Positions 10,516 to 21,645 of a DNA stretch of 64,000 bases are shown piece by piece. The notes beneath the pieces are model-generated. The model worked only from the letters and a program-made list of their open reading frames with translations. It ran no database searches and was not told the DNA's origin. Position 1 is the stretch's first letter. The number at the start of each line of letters is the position of its first letter. Source of the stretch: Phoebastria nigripes (lineage: Eukaryota; Chordata; Aves; Procellariiformes; Diomedeidae); assembly GCA_035582835.1 (NCBI GenBank), contig JAYKAV010001289.1, forward strand, positions 867,140 through 931,139, read 5' to 3'. A program made the position numbers and the translations under genes.

Positions 10516-11069
10516 CATTAGCGAATACTATAACATCTCTCTGTACCTTTGTATGTATAGAGTAAGTGATTGCTGCCCTGAAAAGATTCAAATCCAGTGG
10601 TTACTGGAGGAGGATATAATCAAGGATAACGTCAGACAAGAGCTACCAGGTAACTCAGGTGACTGCTTCTACCTACAATCTGTACTTCAGATAACACCTA
10701 CAGCTTTCATGTTTGGCAAAAAAAAAAAAAAAAGCTTTCAAAGTAATGTACAAAGCCTGGAGAAACCCATCACAAAAGAGGTATTTCTATATTCAGTCAA
10801 TAAGACCGTCTGTCTTGAACTTTCTATATCAAATTTTATACCTGACAACATCAAGAGTGGTATGTATGTATCAGAGCCACAAAGACCTGAGTTACCTGAA
10901 GCCAACAAAGTCATAAAGACTAATATTGGAGAAAATGAATTATATTTTTGTATGAGCAAACTACAGTTCTCTCCAAAGGCATCTGACAATATTAAAATAT
11001 TAAAATGTGAGGTTTTTCATCCAGCAAGTCAACACTGTGTAGAACAAGCCTTTCAACTCAAACTTGCAG
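10516..11069 (+). pseudogene. two IgC-like domains in one exon, damaged
   Basis: From the acceptor at 10514-10515 one frame stays open to a GTAAAC donor at 11070 (phase 1 end). First domain: B-strand ISLYLCMYRVSD, C-strand EKIQIQWLLEED, E-strand FYLQSVLQITPT. The F-G strands read SFQSNVQSLEKPITKEVFL, where the F-strand Cys position is Ser (AGT, one base from TGT). A run of 15 A at 10721-10735 codes lysines between E and F. Second domain: KTVCLELSISNFIPDNIKSG, then ENELYFCMSKLQFSP, then ILKCEVFHPASQHC, ending FQLKLAG. Its core Trp is missing. The acceptor gives phase 2, not the usual phase 1. The domains are clearly Ig constant-like and nearest in setting to B7-H6, but I cannot assign a gene. 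A decaying paralogue or extra NCR3LG1 domains are both possible. Confidence 0.5.
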
Positions 11070-12515
11070 GTAAACTGTATTGTTTTATTATTGTTTGTTA
11101 TCTCGTAGAAGTTAGTTTAAATTTGGATACTAGTTTGCAAATACTCAAGCTTCTTTTAGTGTGGCTGGATAATGGAGTAAGACACCCCACAAAGTTATTA
11201 GAGGTATTGGAGTCTTACCTGAGGGAGATCATATCTTTAAAGAAGTATTTCTATATGTCAGAATGATGTGGAAATTATCGAATTTTCCATCCCACAGTTA
11301 TGCACTGAATGAGCTACAGCTACACTGTAAACTTTAAAAATGAGCTAACAGAACTTTCCCCCCTATAACTCACTAAGGATNAAATCAAACCTCTCAACTA
11401 ATGCTGATAAGTAATTTTTTAAATTTAAACTGTTTCAGAAAAATGAATGAAATACGAGTGCCAGCACACCATTTTAGTCAGGCATTCTCTGAACTGCATC
11501 CGGATTTTTTTAAGTCAGTAAGACGACATCTGTTGAATTTAACACACTTTGGAGTTGTTTCTCTGAGAGTCAATGTGAAAACCAGTGATGACTGAATATT
11601 AAGTAATGAGAACATACTACTAAAAATTTTGTGGACTGGTGTAAATTTGGCAATACTTTTTAATACAAGATTGTAGATTTTTCTATGGATACATTAACTC
11701 CCTTTATGATAGGTCAGTATAAGGTTATTACTATTATAAAGAATTGTATTTCTTCCTACTTTGTAGAAGAACCTAACAGGTTAGGTTAGCCCCCAACAGA
11801 GCTGCTAATAAACTGTCTCTGACTGCAAATCAGAGCCACACGGAACCCTTAAAGTATTAGTTTTAAAACAGAACAGAACTATACAGGCCATTTTAAAACA
11901 GAACAAAATTATAAAGGCCATTCTGAGAACATCATTCCTGAGCATGATTCTCGCCTCACCAGGCAAACATTCCTGGAAGGTATGATAAGTGACAGGATGG
12001 CTCATGCAGCAGCCGCATGCCCCTGTATCTCCTACAGGACTCTAGGTTTGGGATCAGCAATGTGTGTGTAGAAGGGGAAGAAATAGGCAGGATGTGTATT
12101 GTCCACCACCACCGAAGAAGTTGTCCCCAAGTTAACACTAGTAATTGTTACACAAAGACCTTTTTTTGATATGGAAGTCACCTGAAGGAGGCAGTAAGGG
12201 CTCTCTGGCAGTCCAGACAGAGGTTCACAGAGGTACAGAGAAGGTTTTTGAACCCACGACAGTTTCACATCGGGCCTGCTCAAGGCCAAGTCCAAACAAG
12301 GGGAATAAGCAGGCAGGGAGTCTTGTATTTATACTAGTCTCTTCAGGTGGTTATTTAATGTTACGGGACATCAATGAAATGTGAAAATTACAGTTTTAAT
12401 AGTAGAACACAAACCACTCAGCCAACATGACACACTTATGGCGTGGTTTTGGTGCCAAGACCTTTATCCTCTTCTCTCTAAAAAAAAATAAAATGAAAGA
12501 TTTTGGTCCATCTAG
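11070..12515 (+). other. spacer between Ig-like exons
   Basis: AT-rich. A good acceptor (AACTGTTTCAG, ending about 11440) precedes a 50-codon open frame to 11595 that does not look like an Ig domain. Nothing else is recognisable. Confidence 0.35.
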
Positions 12516-12819
12516 CCAAGAAGCCGTTACCACTTTGAAGATAAAGTGCATTACTGCACATCCGAAGGCTAGCGTGGATGTGATACTTCAGTGCTGTGTA
12601 TCTGGAAGGAACAGAAACAGGGTGAGTTTAGTTACCTAGTTTAAGGGACTATTCCCAATTGAGGAAGAAGTAGAAAATAAGGACTATGAGGGTGGATCTG
12701 GTTTCATCTCCTGTGTAACTTGCAAAACAGAAAAGCAAAGCAAAGAATGTAGGATCAGATGTGAGGTTTCTACTGAAGATGAAACTTTTCAGCAAACCTA
12801 CATTTTAAAACTTGATTGA
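12516..12819 (+). pseudogene. third IgC-like domain, interrupted by stop codon
   Basis: After an acceptor-like CTAG the frame reads EAVTTLKIKCITAHPKASVD, then VILQCCVSG at the B strand. A TAG follows at 12637-12639, then FKGLFPIEEEVENKDYEGG in the same frame. The end is GFISCVTCKTEKQSKECRIR and CEVSTEDETFQQTYILKLD, stopping at TGA 12817-12819. Cys-to-stop spacing places the TAG exactly where the conserved C-strand Trp (TGG) belongs, so one G-to-A change explains it. At the end the sequence CTTGATTGAGCT replaces the exon-donor sequence CTTGCAGGTAAAC seen at 11064-11076, so the donor also looks lost. No frameshift occurs within the domain. This looks like a recently disabled exon. Confidence 0.55.
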
Positions 12820-13002
12820 GCTCCTCTTAACAAAGGAAACGGACTCTCTTCAGTGAAGACAGAACTGCACATAACAGTAGAAACACTTGTGATACCATTG
12901 AAATATCTTGAATGGTGGTACTGTAATTTAAGAGTTCTGACTGCGGGTCACAGGGCTATGGCACGCTGTGGAAATTTTTATTTCATTTTTTTCCTTAAAC
13001 AG

Positions 13003-13142
13003 GTGCTGTTCAAGAACACAACAGAAGTGACATACTTTTCAGGCTATGTACAGTAATGAACAAAATAAGTAGAAAAAAAATCTACAACTTTGCCACCATT
13101 AAAAAAAGGAAACATGAAAGAACAACCTTTCAAACTGAATGA
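13003..13142 (+). CDS. possible cytoplasmic-tail exon
   Basis: A strong acceptor (TTTCATTTTTTTCCTTAAACAG, ending at 13002) is followed by a phase-1 frame of 45 codons to TGA 13140-13142. The peptide is very basic (for example SRKKIYNFATIKKRKHERTT) and has no hydrophobic helix. It could be the last exon of the Ig-like locus upstream; phase 1 agrees with the donor at 11070. A chance frame of this length is also quite possible. Confidence 0.2.
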
Positions 13143-13790
13143 TCAAACATCACTATCGAATGCATCCATTTAGTAAAGCAGGTAGATTCTAAGTGTAAAG
13201 ATTTCAGCTATGGATGTCCAGANAACGCTTGATAGAAGAAAATCTGTGAAAAAATAATGGCTACTTCCTACAGAGACATTTCTAAAGATAGATACTGCCT
13301 TTGGAAAAATATGTGTTTATTGCCTATAATTCTAGATAAATTCTCAGCAAGCATGAGCTTTCTCCACAGTTGTTGAAGCCAGCCATTAGTTCTTTCAAAT
13401 CAAGCCACCCTTGTGTATTCAGCGATCAGCACACCCACAGAGTGCTAGTCATCTTCCAAAACATCACTGGGGATGGCTGCATAGGGTAGCTTCTTCACCC
13501 TCAGGGTCAAAATTAACCATTATTTTACATAAGGAAGCTGCTCTCTGGGCACTCTGCTCCAACAAAATCCATACATTTTGCAAGAAGAACACTCCGATCT
13601 TCCTGCTCATCTCACTGCTCTTCTTCTCCACCCATCCCATGAAAGAAGCATTATCTTGCTAACATTTTTCTCAAGTTTTAAAGCTAAAGTAGAGCTAACA
13701 CCACTGGAAAAATGCATCTGGGGCAAAGGCAGGGTGTGGAAAATACTGTCCCCATTACTTGTATGCACTCACCAGGAGACAATGAGAACT

Positions 13791-14140
13791 TAGAATCATA
13801 GAATCACGTAGGTTGGAGAAGACCCTTAAGATCATCGAGTCGAACCATGAAACTAACACTGCCAAGTCCACCACTAAACCACGTCCCTAAGTGCCACATC
13901 TACACGTCTTTTAAATACCTCCAGGGATGGTGACTCAACCACTTCCCTGGGCAGCCTGTTCCAATGCTTGACAACCCTTTCAGTGAAGAAATTTTTCCTA
14001 ATATCCAATCTAAACCTCCCCTGGCACAACTCGAGGCCGTTTCCTCTCGTCCTATCACTAGTTACTTGGGAAAAGAGACCGACACCCACCTCGCTGCAAC
14101 CTCCTTTCAGGTACTTTACAAAGAGGGCAAGCTGATCTCA
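13791..14140 (-). repeat. CR1 LINE, 3' end, minus orientation
   Basis: Begins with TAGAATCATAGAATCA, the complement of the CR1 3' terminal repeat. It continues with the familiar CR1 phrases (AGGTTGGAGAAGACCCTTAAG, GGGCAGCCTGTTCCAATGCT, TCAGTGAAGAAATTTTTCCT, CACCTCGCTGCAACCTCCTT). It loses similarity near 14140. A 5'-truncated copy, as usual for CR1. The 71-codon open frame on its coding strand is a remnant, not a gene. Confidence 0.95.
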
Positions 14141-14801
14141 GACCACGACATAAACATTCAAGTCATTCAAATGCCTCAGCATATAGGATTACACAATATG
14201 CACAAGGGCCATATTCTCTCATGCTAGAGAAAAGGAAATAAAACAAGATTTTACTTACAAGGCACAGGAAGAAGTTCCCAGGAGATGCTGAAGCAGAAGA
14301 CTTTTAACATAAAACATGGGGAACAGCATCACTGTTGCAGCAAAGGCACCATCAGGGACTGTTTGGATCAGCTGCCCACCCCATTAATCTAGTAGTGCCC
14401 AACCCTAAGAGGGAAATCCTGGTGCTAATGAACTCCCTGGCAAGCTCTCCTGGATTTGAAGACCCAGGATTTAACATGGGGGCCTGATTTGAAGCTCACT
14501 GAAGTCAAGGGTTCCTGCTGCTGGCATTGATGCTCACTGCCAATCTCTGTGTCTCAGCTCTGCTCAGGAATAACATTATTATGACTATAACAACAATAAT
14601 GCTATTTATACACTGTGCCTACCCTCTCTTGGGCAGAGAAAACATAAATGCAAAACAATAAGCAGGTATTTGCCACTTAGAATAGCAAATGAACAAGGAA
14701 CAGCCAGGGAAGGAAAAAGGTGGCTCCCACCTCCTGCCATAGCACGTGGCAGCCCTATTCCCAGCTCAGGCCCTCACCACCCTCACGGCAGCAGGGGCAG
14801 A

Positions 14802-14857
14802 GGGATGGGAGGGGATGGGAGGGGATGGGAGGGGATGGGAGGGGATGGGAGGGGATG
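14802..14857 (+). repeat. 10-bp G-rich minisatellite, about 5.6 copies
   Basis: Unit GGGATGGGAG repeated head to tail without variation. Every unit has two G runs, so the plus strand can fold as a G-quadruplex. The 154-codon frame running through it is a by-product of the repeat. Confidence 0.95.
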
Positions 14858-17800
14858 CTCGATGCCTCCTGCCAGGGCAGGCCCCAGCTCCTGTGAGGGG
14901 AGGAAAGAGGAGACATGTTCCTCTGCAGGGCCACCATCACAAGGCCTCTGGGCCCCCTCCAATTCAGATGGGATTGATTATTTAAGGCTGCTCAGCTTTG
15001 CAGTAAGGGACCTGGTTAGGAAACCTCTCATAGAGTTGCCATCTGCATTTAAACTCAACAAATCAGGCACAAAGCTTGACGGGGCAAGCGGCAAAGAGGG
15101 GCTGCAGGTTTTGATTTTTGAAAATTACTTTTAAACTGAGTCATTCCCCTGTGATGATTCTTTAAAGTCACACTATGTATTAAAATAGGGGCGTAAGCCA
15201 GAAGAACATGCAGCATACTGTCCTCTGTAGGCACCCAGCAGTGCTAAGAGCGGGATGGAGGCAGTGGTATCTGCAGCCGCTCAAGAATGTCTTCTGCTCT
15301 TTTAATAGTTCTCCTTGGGGGGGTGTGGAGGTTTGTATCACATATCTTTCTCCTGTTGCTGAATCAAAAATAGTACACTGAGTCATTTGTTACAGGCAGT
15401 TAGACAGTCACCAGCCACATTGAGCACACATCCCACCGCCCGCTCTGGTCCAGCTTACCAAGGCTTCCTTCACACAAGGGTCTTCTCACCTCAAATAGCA
15501 GCTTTGCTTGAGTAAGGTCTGCAGCGCTGTTTAAATCCCTCTTTCTGCTGCAGCACATGCTTTCAGCACGTTGGCAGATTATGTCCTTTGATCCAAAAAT
15601 CCACTGAAATGGGTGGGAATTTTTCTACTGCCTTCCAGGAACCTTGGGTCAGGGCTGCTGCGTTTGAGATGTCCATCTTGGAATGGGGCAGCTGGCCCTG
15701 GATGAATGCAGGGCCACATGGGAACATACACTGCAAAGAGAATTGACCCTGCCCATTTTNAGTGGCAACACCAGTATGACTTTGAGCTTGGGGAGAGAGA
15801 AAAGTATAACCAGGGAGTGTAAAATGCAGTGATTTTGAACCTTCTTCTCTTCTCCCTCAACCCTAACCTGAAGAGCTAAACCACTTTCCCTTCCACAGGA
15901 CCTGCAAAATGAACAACAGGGAATAATCTATGGTAGTTTATTAATATCCAGTTCCTAGGAATAGATATTTCCATGCTTTGTACAGGGAATCACTGTGAAA
16001 GTTGCAAGCTTGGCAATTTCACAGAGGTTTTTGGGTTTCTAATACCTATTTTATTTTGTATTTTACTTCCCAAAGCACTCTTGTGCTTTATCCCAAATCA
16101 AAACAATCTGTGCTAGCAGATCTACAATAACTAGCTTTAGGGGTGACTGATGTTCAAAGAAAGAGTGGAAGAGAAAGGAAAACATGAAGAAACAAATTCA
16201 GTTTTCAAAGAACTATTAATTATTCATTAGATTGATATTATTAACTATTAAAAATAACTAACCACAAGAATCAGTCGCCACAAAGCCCTCCTAACAGTGC
16301 TTCCAACAGAGCTCTGTTGTGACTTGTACCTTGCTCAACACGCAGCAATATTTACCCACTGGATTGAGCAATGCTGATCACGCCCAGCCTGCAGTCTTGC
16401 CTTACAGGGCAGACTGAATTTTGACATTGACCCCATTGCTAATCTATGCTAGCATGTAAACCTTGGCCTTGTTGAAGACTTTTATACCAGCCTCTCATAT
16501 CTGCTTTTCAGATCTCTGATCTCTCATCTCAGCATCGTCACACCTTTGCTGGTGTGAAGGGCTTCAAAAGAAAATAATTTATTACTTCTTGGCATTGTCT
16601 TCCCACTGTCATCGCTTGTGGATTTTAAGCGTACTTGTTTTGTGCCCCTGACCCTCTTTTGCCTTAATATGCAGCCTCTTGAGTTCACTTCTGGTATCTA
16701 TTTTACAGGGAGATTATCCTACTGACGTACGCTGCTATAATACTATACTTATCATGTGCCTTGGGGGATAAAGAGACAAAGTCAGACCTTGTTATACTCT
16801 AATTTTTATATGTATGTCACTTGATTTCATTAGAAAANGCAACATGAAACTGATACGCCCAGTGGCTATGTTCTCACCAGCAGTCACTACAAGTATTTTA
16901 AAACTATGGCATAGAACATAAGTGTTCTCCAGTCTCTGTTTCTGGTTAATAAGCTCTGTGAGCCTTCTGTCCATCCAAACAGCTTAACAAACTCCAATTC
17001 GAATGCACTAAACAGTGTGAACTATGAGTGTAAACTGATAATGGTCTCCGGACTCTGAGGCACATGAAAGGCAATTCCCATGGACACAGTTGGTTCCACC
17101 GCACCCTAAATTCAGCAACGGGTCACTACAAAACCTACAGCTTCCCACTTCTTGTGTCCATGTCCTCCCCTCGGTCAGGGCAAGCCCCGAGCATGCAGCC
17201 CCCAGCTTCCCTCACCCTGGTTTCTGTGCAGAGGAAACGTGGAGAGGTAGCAGTGGTGGGAGCCACAGCACGCTCCCCCGAGCTGCTCGGCAGGACCCCA
17301 ACTGCGATACCACCTACCAAAAAGCAGACATAGGCTGAGAAAGAAAGTTCAAAAGCCCACTCACTTTGGACTTCAACTATGGAAAACACAGCATTTGCTC
17401 ATTGCTAAGAATGAGGACTTTTCTATGTCAAATGATAGCACGACGCCTTCTTCAGAACCTTCCTACAGAGAACGGGGGCGGTCAGCGTAAGTACAACTTT
17501 AAGAACAATTTCAGATATTTGTGTTCCCAAATACTTTGTAAATGACAAAAATGAAAGGATCCTCACAAAGAAGTAATATCCCCAGTACAAAATAAATACA
17601 CTTATTCTTCCTTGCTCTGCCCCTGAAATGCTTCAGAATATTTTAAATGGTGAAAGAACAAAAGAGTTTAAAATTACAAGAATCCTGAGATTCAAAATCA
17701 CCAACACTTTGATTGAAATAATTCACTATGGTGATTTTAATAGTACAAATCCTCCCTTCCTCACAATATTATGATGCCTATTTATTGCAAGACTTCAGAA

Positions 17801-18884
17801 AATTAGGCAGATTCTTGTAAAAGAAGTGACATAAAAGGTGGTCCTGAAAGCAGCCCAGCGAACGCAAGCTGTTTCCTCCCGTCTTTCCCCTCCCATCTCA
17901 CAGTGAACAAAGAGAATTTTCTACCTCTCCATAGCACAGATTTCCCTGAGGGAAAAAGAGGCTTGCATCAGTTCCTGAAAATAGTTGCATGGTAGTGCTA
18001 CTGAAATTGCTTCACATTTAGGTCAAATCTTGACAAGAGCTTTAAAATGCTACCAGAGCTGAAGAGGTTTTATGCAAGAGCCTTAAGGTCTATCTTACAC
18101 ATTGAAATAAGGCACTAAGGAGGCTAAGGAGAAGCCAATGATTTCAAGTCACTGGAAAGCTAACTCTAAGATTTTGTCTATGACTCTTGTAAGAATAGAG
18201 CAGTAGTATTGTCACAGGTGATAAAGAACAATGAACTTCCAAAGGAACAAAGGTGTCTAGGAGATGCAAATAGCTCTACTTGTAAGTGCCCCTCCGATGG
18301 GCAATGGAACAGAGGCAGTAAAAGGGAAAGCTGGAAAATAATGTGACAATTAGACTCAGTCTTACAGAAGAAATTTAATCATCAAAGGCATTTAATCATT
18401 CCCTATTTTAAAAAATAGGATTTTTTATGGTTACAAATGTAAAATATGCCTTTCCAAATTTTCTGTGCTCACTACCTGTTAATGCCAGTTTGACTGTCTT
18501 TTCATTGTGAAACACATACCACATTTTTAGAGCTGTTCACAGAATAGTATTGGTGTATTGAGAATTTGGAAACTGAACAGGCGTTTATTCTCTTAACTGG
18601 CAGTCTGATAATGCTGATACAGGTCTTCATAAAACTGAAATACATAGATACTGAAAATATAACTACTGTTTTATCATTTTAAAACAACCTTTGATTTTAC
18701 CCAAACATTATTTCATTTCATTATAGATGCCTGAAAATATTCCATAGTCAGTATGGAAGTTTTGTCACACTTTTGAATGAGTTTGTCATATTGTTACACT
18801 GACAAGGCATCAAAAATTTGCCATATTTTTGCCAACACAAACCAGTTCAGGTGTCTGTCGTGAACTGCATAACACACAAGAACT

Positions 18885-18910
18885 TGACGCGTGTCAAGTG
18901 ACGTGTGTCA
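18885..18910. promoter_or_regulatory. tandem palindromic TGAC(N4)GTCA motif
   Basis: Two 12-base units, TGACGCGTGTCA and TGACGTGTGTCA, are separated by AG, and a partial third (ACGTGA) follows. Each unit is TGAC, four bases, GTCA. The second contains GACGTG, an ACGTG core. It lies about 1.5 kb downstream of the KCNJ11 stop. A regulatory role is only a guess. Confidence 0.3.
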
Positions 18911-20129
18911 ACGTGAACTATTCAACGCTTTGAATAATTAAGTTTGAAAGTAACTTGGCGCCTCTCTGCACAGCTTGTGTAACCAGGTGTTGGATCAGTT
19001 CTGTAATGCTTATTTAGGTTTTATTTGGACAACGTTATCTTTTTTCACTTGAGTGGCAGTTTGCCCTGTTAATAGCACACTGTAGTTAATACTGCTGCTA
19101 CCCCTAATAACCCTGCATAGAAATAAAATTGCTGCTGTTACTAATATCCCCAGATGGAGGATCTGCAGGAGCGTGCTAAGGGGAATTGCTCCTATTGTCA
19201 CTGTGGAACTGAGTGGGTGAACGTGGCCCCTTCGTGTTTGCTGGTAAATGCCAGATCTTGAATTCAGCTAAAAACCAGGGCAGGCACCGGCTGTGTAGGA
19301 AGGTCAGGATGTAAATGGAAAGGGAATCGTTTCCTCAGCGGGAGTATGTTTTGTGACACAGCATCCCAGAAGTGACCACGCTGTCTTACACATCACCCCT
19401 CTCCCTAAGCACAAAACCCTCTGCTGCTTTTACAAAAGGGAAAGGAGTGAAAGGTTTTCCTACTGCATGCAGATATAATTTCAGCATTCAGCATTGCCCT
19501 TTCATTTAAAATATCTGATTCTATTTATATTCCCTGATTATCTAACAGAATTCACTCTGACTTAAGGGAGAGATTAATTTTTTTTTACTGGGTATCCTAT
19601 TGCCATGTGGCTCGGGGCGGGGGGGGGAGGGATGTTGCTTCTCTTCGTTAGACAACTAGAATACAGAATTTTTCCTATTTATGATTAATTTCAGTTGTAT
19701 ACTATCTGCTACTCTTTTTAAAGGCAAAGCATTGCTTACTATCAGAAATGTACAGTCCAAAAGGGTATTCCTGAATGTTTTATTTTGGAAGTGTAAAGGG
19801 TTTTAAAATAAACAAAAGTAAATACTCAAATACATTTCATAATGCATGTGGTAGAAGTGGCTCCATACAATACAATACAGATGAAGCAGACCTGGCAGTT
19901 AATTTCTTTGAGACATAGAGTAAAATACATAGACACTTCCAGATCTGGACTTGTGTCATACATAACACTGCCTGACCTTTTTGTTATAATGTAAATCCAA
20001 CCTACTTTATTATTTATTAATATTTTATTTTGCTATATTGATTGTTCAAGTTAGAAAAAAAGTTAAAAACTACTGACTTTAGAACACTGCAAGACCCTAA
20101 GTACTGCAATCTCTGAAGATAAATATACA

Positions 20130-20135
20130 TTTATT
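20130..20135 (-). terminator. KCNJ11: candidate poly(A) signal for KCNJ11
   Basis: TTTATT on the plus strand (AATAAA on the coding strand), about 308 bases after the stop codon; the closest perfect signal seen. Three more lie within 20006-20029. Confidence 0.4.
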
Positions 20136-20442
20136 TTTTGAGAAAATATGTCATTACCTGCAGATTAATCAATGCAAAATGATCGTGCAATTAAACAGGA
20201 CAGTCTGAATTGAAATTTAAAGCTGCAGACCATGATTTTCCTACTTCCACTGCTGCTTAAAATCTCTCACACCTTTAAAAAAAATATAATTAGCTTTAGA
20301 TTTATCCCACAATAAATAACACCAGAACATACCTTGTGCTACCAACCTGAATTTAAAAAAAGGTAAGAGGCCACCTCAGTGTTTTGAGTTCATGAGATCT
20401 TTCAGACACAAAGCCCTAACAGAGTTTCCCAGTCAAAAGGCA

Positions 20443-21645
20443 TCAGGAAGGCTCATTGCTTATGGTAAACTTGGGCTTTAGCTTGACAGACCTCTTCCTT
20501 ATTGTGCCTTTAGGAGACAATGGCATGGTGTCCATAATGCTCTTGTCCTCCTCCAGCTGCCTAGCAGTGCACGAAGGGGTGGGCACTTTCACCGTGTTGC
20601 CAAATTTAGAGTAGTCCACAGAGTATCGCCCATCTTCCTCTGCCACGATGGGCACAAACCTTTGGCCCCAAAGGATTTCATCCGCCAGGTAGGAGGTTCT
20701 GGCTTGAGTGGTGATGCCGGTGGTCTCCACCACCCCTTCCAAGATGACGATGATCTCCAGGTCCTCATGGTGGTGAAGGTTCAGGGGGGAGATGTCGTAG
20801 AGGGGGCTGTTCCTGTCTATCACGTGGTAGATGATGAGCGGGGAGACGAGGAAGATGCTGTTGCCCCCCACGGGGTTCTCCATCTGGATGTCAATCTGGT
20901 TGAGGGGCACCACCTCCCCCTCCAGGCTGGCAGTCTTCTTCACCACCTGCATGCGGATGGTGGCGCTGATGATCATGCTTTTCCGGAGGTCACCCACCCG
21001 CAGCATGAAGCAGAGCTTGCCCTCCCGCATGGCGATGACNGCATGCTTGCTGAAGATGAGGGTCTCAGCCCGGCGGTGGGCCTGTGAGGTCTTCATGAAG
21101 ATGCAGCCCAGCATGATGGCNTTGATCACCAGCCCCACGATGTTCTGCACGATCAGCACCAGGATGGCGGCCGGGCACTCCTCCGTCACCATGCGTCCCC
21201 CGAAGCCAATCGTCACCTGCACCTCGATGGAGAAGAGGAAGGCGGAGGTGAAGGAGTGGATGCTGGTCACGCAGGGCACAAAGCCGTCCGGGGCCCCCGC
21301 CGCCCCCTCTCTGGGGTCACGCTGCAGCCGGGTGCTGTGGTCCAAGTCTCCGTGGGCGAAGGCGATGAGCCACCAGACCATGCCGAAGAGCAGCCAGCTG
21401 CAGAGGAAGGACATGGTGAAGATGAGCAGCGTGTGGGGCCACTTGAGGTCCACCAGGGTGGTGAAGACATCCTGGAGGAAGCGTCCCTGCTCCCGGATGT
21501 TTTTATGGGCCACGTTGCAGGCACCGTTCTTGCCCACAAAACGCGCCCGCCGCTCCCGCGCGCGGTACCGGGCATGATCCGGCACATCCTCCGCCAGCCG
21601 GGTCAGCACGTACTCCTCGGGGATGATCCCCTTCCTCGACAGCAT
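20443..21645 (-). CDS. KCNJ11: Kir6.2, pore subunit of the KATP channel
   Basis: Complete intronless coding region of 400 residues (human 390). Inward-rectifier K+ channel whose tetramer is closed by ATP and opened by PIP2, and which couples with SUR1. The N-terminus [20 protein letters not shown] and the slide-helix region [20 protein letters not shown] are nearly identical to mammals. TM1 is about 72-97, the selectivity filter TIGFG is 145-149, and TM2 follows at about 160-186. Lys200 corresponds to human ATP-site Lys185. The ER-retention motif RKR is at 383-385. Kir6.1 (KCNJ8) is excluded by the [12 protein letters not shown] start and the [14 protein letters not shown] ending. The extracellular turret between HGDL and the conserved Cys125 is 23 residues instead of 9. 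Codon 175 (human Asn160, which sets rectification) is AAN because of an ambiguous base, so Asn or Lys. The other ambiguous codon, GCN, is Ala. The start ATG has G at -3. ABCC8 lies 6 kb upstream on the same strand. Confidence 0.98.
   Translation of the reverse strand: MLSRKGIIPEEYVLTRLAEDVPDHARYRARERRARFVGKNGACNVAHKNIREQGRFLQDVFTTLVDLKWPHTLLIFTMSFLCSWLLFGMVWWLIAFAHGDLDHSTRLQRDPREGAAGAPDGFVPCVTSIHSFTSAFLFSIEVQVTIGFGGRMVTEECPAAILVLIVQNIVGLVIXAIMLGCIFMKTSQAHRRAETLIFSKHXVIAMREGKLCFMLRVGDLRKSMIISATIRMQVVKKTASLEGEVVPLNQIDIQMENPVGGNSIFLVSPLIIYHVIDRNSPLYDISPLNLHHHEDLEIIVILEGVVETTGITTQARTSYLADEILWGQRFVPIVAEEDGRYSVDYSKFGNTVKVPTPSCTARQLEEDKSIMDTMPLSPKGTIRKRSVKLKPKFTISNEPS

Larger units (their letters stand above)
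14141..20442. other. intergenic, Ig-like locus to KCNJ11
   Basis: About 6 kb without recognisable exons. It contains the minisatellite at 14802-14857 and the palindromic cluster at 18885-18910. A short minus-strand frame (19010-19201) has one hydrophobic stretch and may lie in an extended KCNJ11 3' UTR. Clusters of sense-strand AATAAA for the minus strand lie at 20006-20029 and 20130-20135 and are candidate KCNJ11 poly(A) signals. Confidence 0.5.

Noticed and set aside
11440..11595. Possible exon after a good acceptor
   Set aside because: The 50-codon frame has no Ig pattern and no donor before its stop; chance is sufficient.
14670..15134. 154-codon frame
   Set aside because: It runs through the 10-bp minisatellite; the middle is repeat-coded Gly/Asp/Met and the ends show no family features.
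20831..21577. 248-codon plus-strand open frame, and others at 20662-21087 and 21256-21777
   Set aside because: They are antisense to KCNJ11 and stay open because of its GC-rich codon use; the minus-strand product is Kir6.2 beyond doubt.
20443..21645. Identification as KCNJ8 (Kir6.1), with ABCC9 as the neighbour
   Set aside because: N-terminus, C-terminus and SUR exon residues are of the Kir6.2 and SUR1 type, and NUCB2/NCR3LG1 synteny fits only the KCNJ11-ABCC8 locus.
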